Shown: piece after piece, positions 62,265-64,000 of the stretch
How positions within the stretch are numbered: the stretch's first letter is position 1
How the letters are laid out: every line of letters begins with the position of its first letter
NCBI RefSeq assembly: GCF_051535215.1
Contig: NZ_JBPPLY010000003.1
Span: 62,001 to 126,000, forward strand
From: Nitrobacter sp051535215
GTDB lineage: Bacteria; Pseudomonadota; Alphaproteobacteria; Rhizobiales; Xanthobacteraceae
Direction of reading: 5' to 3'
DNA length: 64,000 nucleotides
Position numbers and translations under genes: made by a program
The notes under the pieces: model-generated
What the model saw: only the letters and a program-made list of their open reading frames with translations
Databases searched by the model: none
Told to the model about the DNA's origin: nothing

Positions 62265-62417
62265 ATGTACCAACCATCCGACGAGACTCGCATTAACGTG
62301 GCCGCTCGTAGCGTGGCGGAACGCACGATGTTACGCGTCCAGACCTTTGCGTTATATGGCTCGCTGGCATTGATTGCCGCCGTGGTATTCGGTTCGCTTT
62401 CGATTCACCCGTTCTGA
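62265..62417 (+). CDS. Small single-span membrane protein (50 aa), unknown
   Basis: ATG at 62265 has GGAG seven bases upstream and opens a 50-codon frame ending TGA. Residues 1-24 are polar and charged (MYQPSDETRINVAARSVAER), then one hydrophobic helix at about 26-46 (FALYGSLALIAAVVFGSLSI). Codon use is normal for this genome. It overlaps no other gene and is convergent with pxpA, ten bases apart. I do not recognise a family; likely an inner-membrane micropeptide. Confidence 0.55.
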   Translation: MYQPSDETRINVAARSVAERTMLRVQTFALYGSLALIAAVVFGSLSIHPF

Positions 62418-62427
62418 TCTAGGCAGG

Positions 62428-63195
62428 TTATTTTGCCGTCTTGAACGGCGCAATCGCGATGTCGTTATCCTTGAGCGCCTTGCACAGTACTCGCGCGATG
62501 TCGACCGCGCCCGGCGTGTCGCCGTGGATGCAGACGGTATCCATCCGCATCCTGATCGCCTTGCCGGAGATCGAGATCACTTCTCCCGACTGAATCATTT
62601 TCACGACGCGTTGGGCGATGGCGTCCGCGTCGTGAAGGACGGCGCCGGGTTTAGCGCGCGACACCAGCGATCCGTCATCCTCGTAAGCGCGATCGGCGAA
62701 CACCTCATGGACCATCGGCAGGCCAAAGGCTTCGCCGGCGGCAACGAGGCGGGAATTCGCGAGCACCACGAAGACCAGATCGGGATCGACCGCCCTGATC
62801 GCCGAGGCGATCGCACGCGCGGTCATGTCGTCCTCGCAGGCGGCGTTGGAGAGCGCGCCGTGCGCCTTCACATGCGTGACCCGATGCCCGGCCATGGTCG
62901 CGATCGCCTGCAGGGCGCCGATCTGGTAGGCGACGAGGTTCTCGATTTCTGACGACGTGAGACCGAGGATCGGCCGCCGCCCGAAACCGTGCAGGTCGCG
63001 ATATCCCGGATGCGCGCCGATGCTGACCCCGCGCGCCTTGGCGAGATCGACCGTCTTCTTCATCGTATCGGCGTCTCCGGCGTGAAAGCCGCAGGCGACG
63101 TTGACGGACGTCGCAAGGTCGAGCATTGCGGCATCGTTCCCCATCGGCCAGACCCCAAAACCTTCGCCGAGATCGCAGTTGAGGTCGATCGTCAT
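62428..63195 (-). CDS. pxpA: 5-oxoprolinase subunit A (LamB/YcsF family)
   Basis: 255 residues. Start MTIDLNCDLGEGFGVWPMGN with the metal-site D-x-N-x-D-x-G-E; then VNVACGFHAGD, GAHPGYRDLHGFGRR and HVKAHGALSN typical for YcsF, and DTVCIHGDTPGAV near the end. With PxpB and PxpC it hydrolyses 5-oxoproline (pyroglutamate) to glutamate using ATP. It follows the pxpC gene by 56 bp in the same direction; pxpB should lie beyond the edge. Confidence 0.93.
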   Translation of the reverse strand: MTIDLNCDLGEGFGVWPMGNDAAMLDLATSVNVACGFHAGDADTMKKTVDLAKARGVSIGAHPGYRDLHGFGRRPILGLTSSEIENLVAYQIGALQAIATMAGHRVTHVKAHGALSNAACEDDMTARAIASAIRAVDPDLVFVVLANSRLVAAGEAFGLPMVHEVFADRAYEDDGSLVSRAKPGAVLHDADAIAQRVVKMIQSGEVISISGKAIRMRMDTVCIHGDTPGAVDIARVLCKALKDNDIAIAPFKTAK

Positions 63196-63251
63196 GAGTT
63201 TTCTATTCCGATATAGAGCGGATTGTTGCGGCCTTTAGGCGGCCAAGTTTG

Positions 63252-64000
63252 TCACGCTTCGCTGTCGAATGCATTCACCGCAGAGCCTGCGATATTGGCG
63301 TTCTGCAGCGCGTCAGTGATGTCACCATCGCGCACCTTGCGTACCCGGTCCGGCAATGTTCGCAGGAACTCCGCCATCGCGCGCGCTTCGGCCTGTGCCT
63401 CGGCCACAGTGACCGCTTCAAAACGAACGCTGCGGCCGGCGGGGATTTGCGCGAGGCGTCCGAGATCGGCAGAGATGACAGTCGCGATTTTCGGATAGCC
63501 GCCGCTGGTGCCGCGATCCGGCATCAGCACGATCGGCTGCCCGTTGCCGGGAACCTGAATGCTGCCATTCACGGTGCCGTCGGAAACGATGTTGTGGCCG
63601 TGCAGATGCGTGATGGCCGGACCTTCAAGGCGATAGCCCATGCGATCGCTCATTGCTGAAACCTTCCACTCGCTTTCGAGAAACAGACCCTTCGCCTCTC
63701 CGAATTCGTTGTCCTGCGGCCCCATCACCACACGGATCGGATCGCCGGAGAGAGCGGGAAGCTGGACCCGCCGCTCGGCGGCTGGTTTTGCCGCATCGAC
63801 ATCGAAAGCATCGCTCACCTGCAACGGCCGCGGAAAGGGAGAGCCGAGACCCGCACGCGCATTGACTGCGAGGCTGCCGAACGTCGGCTCGCCCTTTACT
63901 CCGCCCTCTATGGCGAGATAGCTGAAGGTACCGCCGCGCGCGGCGGCGAGCGTCAGGGTGTCGCCGTCATTGAGCGTGCAGGATTGATTGAACGGCAGCG
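63252..64000 (-). CDS. pxpC: 5-oxoprolinase subunit C (biotin-dependent carboxyltransferase family), partial
   Basis: The frame is open to the window edge, so the N-terminus is missing; 249 codons are visible. Seen: FSYLAIEGGVKGEPTFGS near the edge, VVMGPQDNEFGEAKGLFLES, SDRMGYRLEGPAITHLHGHN, and SIQVPGNGQPIVLMPDRGTS then GGYPKIATVISADLGRLAQI. All are typical of the KipA/PxpC family, the large part of the oxoprolinase complex. Encoded ahead of pxpA in one transcript. Confidence 0.92.
   Translation of the reverse strand, partial: LPFNQSCTLNDGDTLTLAAARGGTFSYLAIEGGVKGEPTFGSLAVNARAGLGSPFPRPLQVSDAFDVDAAKPAAERRVQLPALSGDPIRVVMGPQDNEFGEAKGLFLESEWKVSAMSDRMGYRLEGPAITHLHGHNIVSDGTVNGSIQVPGNGQPIVLMPDRGTSGGYPKIATVISADLGRLAQIPAGRSVRFEAVTVAEAQAEARAMAEFLRTLPDRVRKVRDGDITDALQNANIAGSAVNAFDSEA

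Overview
The window reads as a chromosomal stretch of a GC-rich alphaproteobacterium of the Rhizobiales, most likely Bradyrhizobiaceae/Nitrobacteraceae (Bradyrhizobium, Rhodopseudomonas, Nitrobacter, Afipia type). Pointers are a phosphatidylcholine synthase, an AapJQMP general amino-acid transporter, a B12-dependent class II ribonucleotide reductase, an IalB-type protein, LexA boxes of the alphaproteobacterial direct-repeat form GAAC-N7-GAAC (GTTC-N7-GTTC on the other strand), and a 49-bp palindromic element that I associate with this family. No insertion sequence, prophage or CRISPR array is visible. Genus is an inference from gene content.

Left edge (1-1290): an AT-richer accessory segment. 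On the minus strand, running off the window edge, lies a gene I recognise as an anti-phage dCTP/dCMP deaminase (AvcD/DCD family: degenerate P-loop N-terminus followed by a deoxycytidylate-deaminase domain). Diverging from it is an unknown 61-residue protein that ends at an intrinsic terminator. This is the only part of the window that looks recently acquired, and it abuts the 3' end of nrdJ, a dNTP-synthesis gene. It is the best candidate for an unusual system here.

1294-12000: nrdJ with a structured leader (five perfect hairpins and one NrdR-box-like site), a glycine-rich BA14K-like secreted protein, uvrA, an outer-membrane beta-barrel protein, ssb and tRNA-Arg(TCT). uvrA and ssb each carry a perfect SOS box. 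12291-22702: an envelope block of alpha-2-macroglobulin, penicillin-binding protein 1C, an ArnT-like glycosyltransferase, a GT2 glycosyltransferase and a small LABN membrane protein; the last three look like a lipid A sugar-modification set. 22714-31714: Na/Pi cotransporter with a PhoU-like tail, cystathionine beta-lyase, aapJQMP and cysteine synthase. 32221-41395: a four-gene MdtABC-like RND efflux operon including its own outer-membrane channel.

41453-51810: TapT-like tRNA modification enzyme, tRNA-Cys(GCA), a small unknown protein, glmS, a DUF502 membrane protein, recG, sdhE and mfd. 51816-56473: a minus-strand run of an orphan peptide-type solute-binding protein, a degenerate adenylate-forming enzyme and a degenerate GGDEF protein, with no transporter permeases; its function is unknown. 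56739-64000: IalB-family protein, the palindromic repeat and a terminator, hspQ, a UbiH-type hydroxylase divergent from pcs-terC, a quinone oxidoreductase, a 50-residue membrane protein, and pxpA with a partial pxpC of 5-oxoprolinase.
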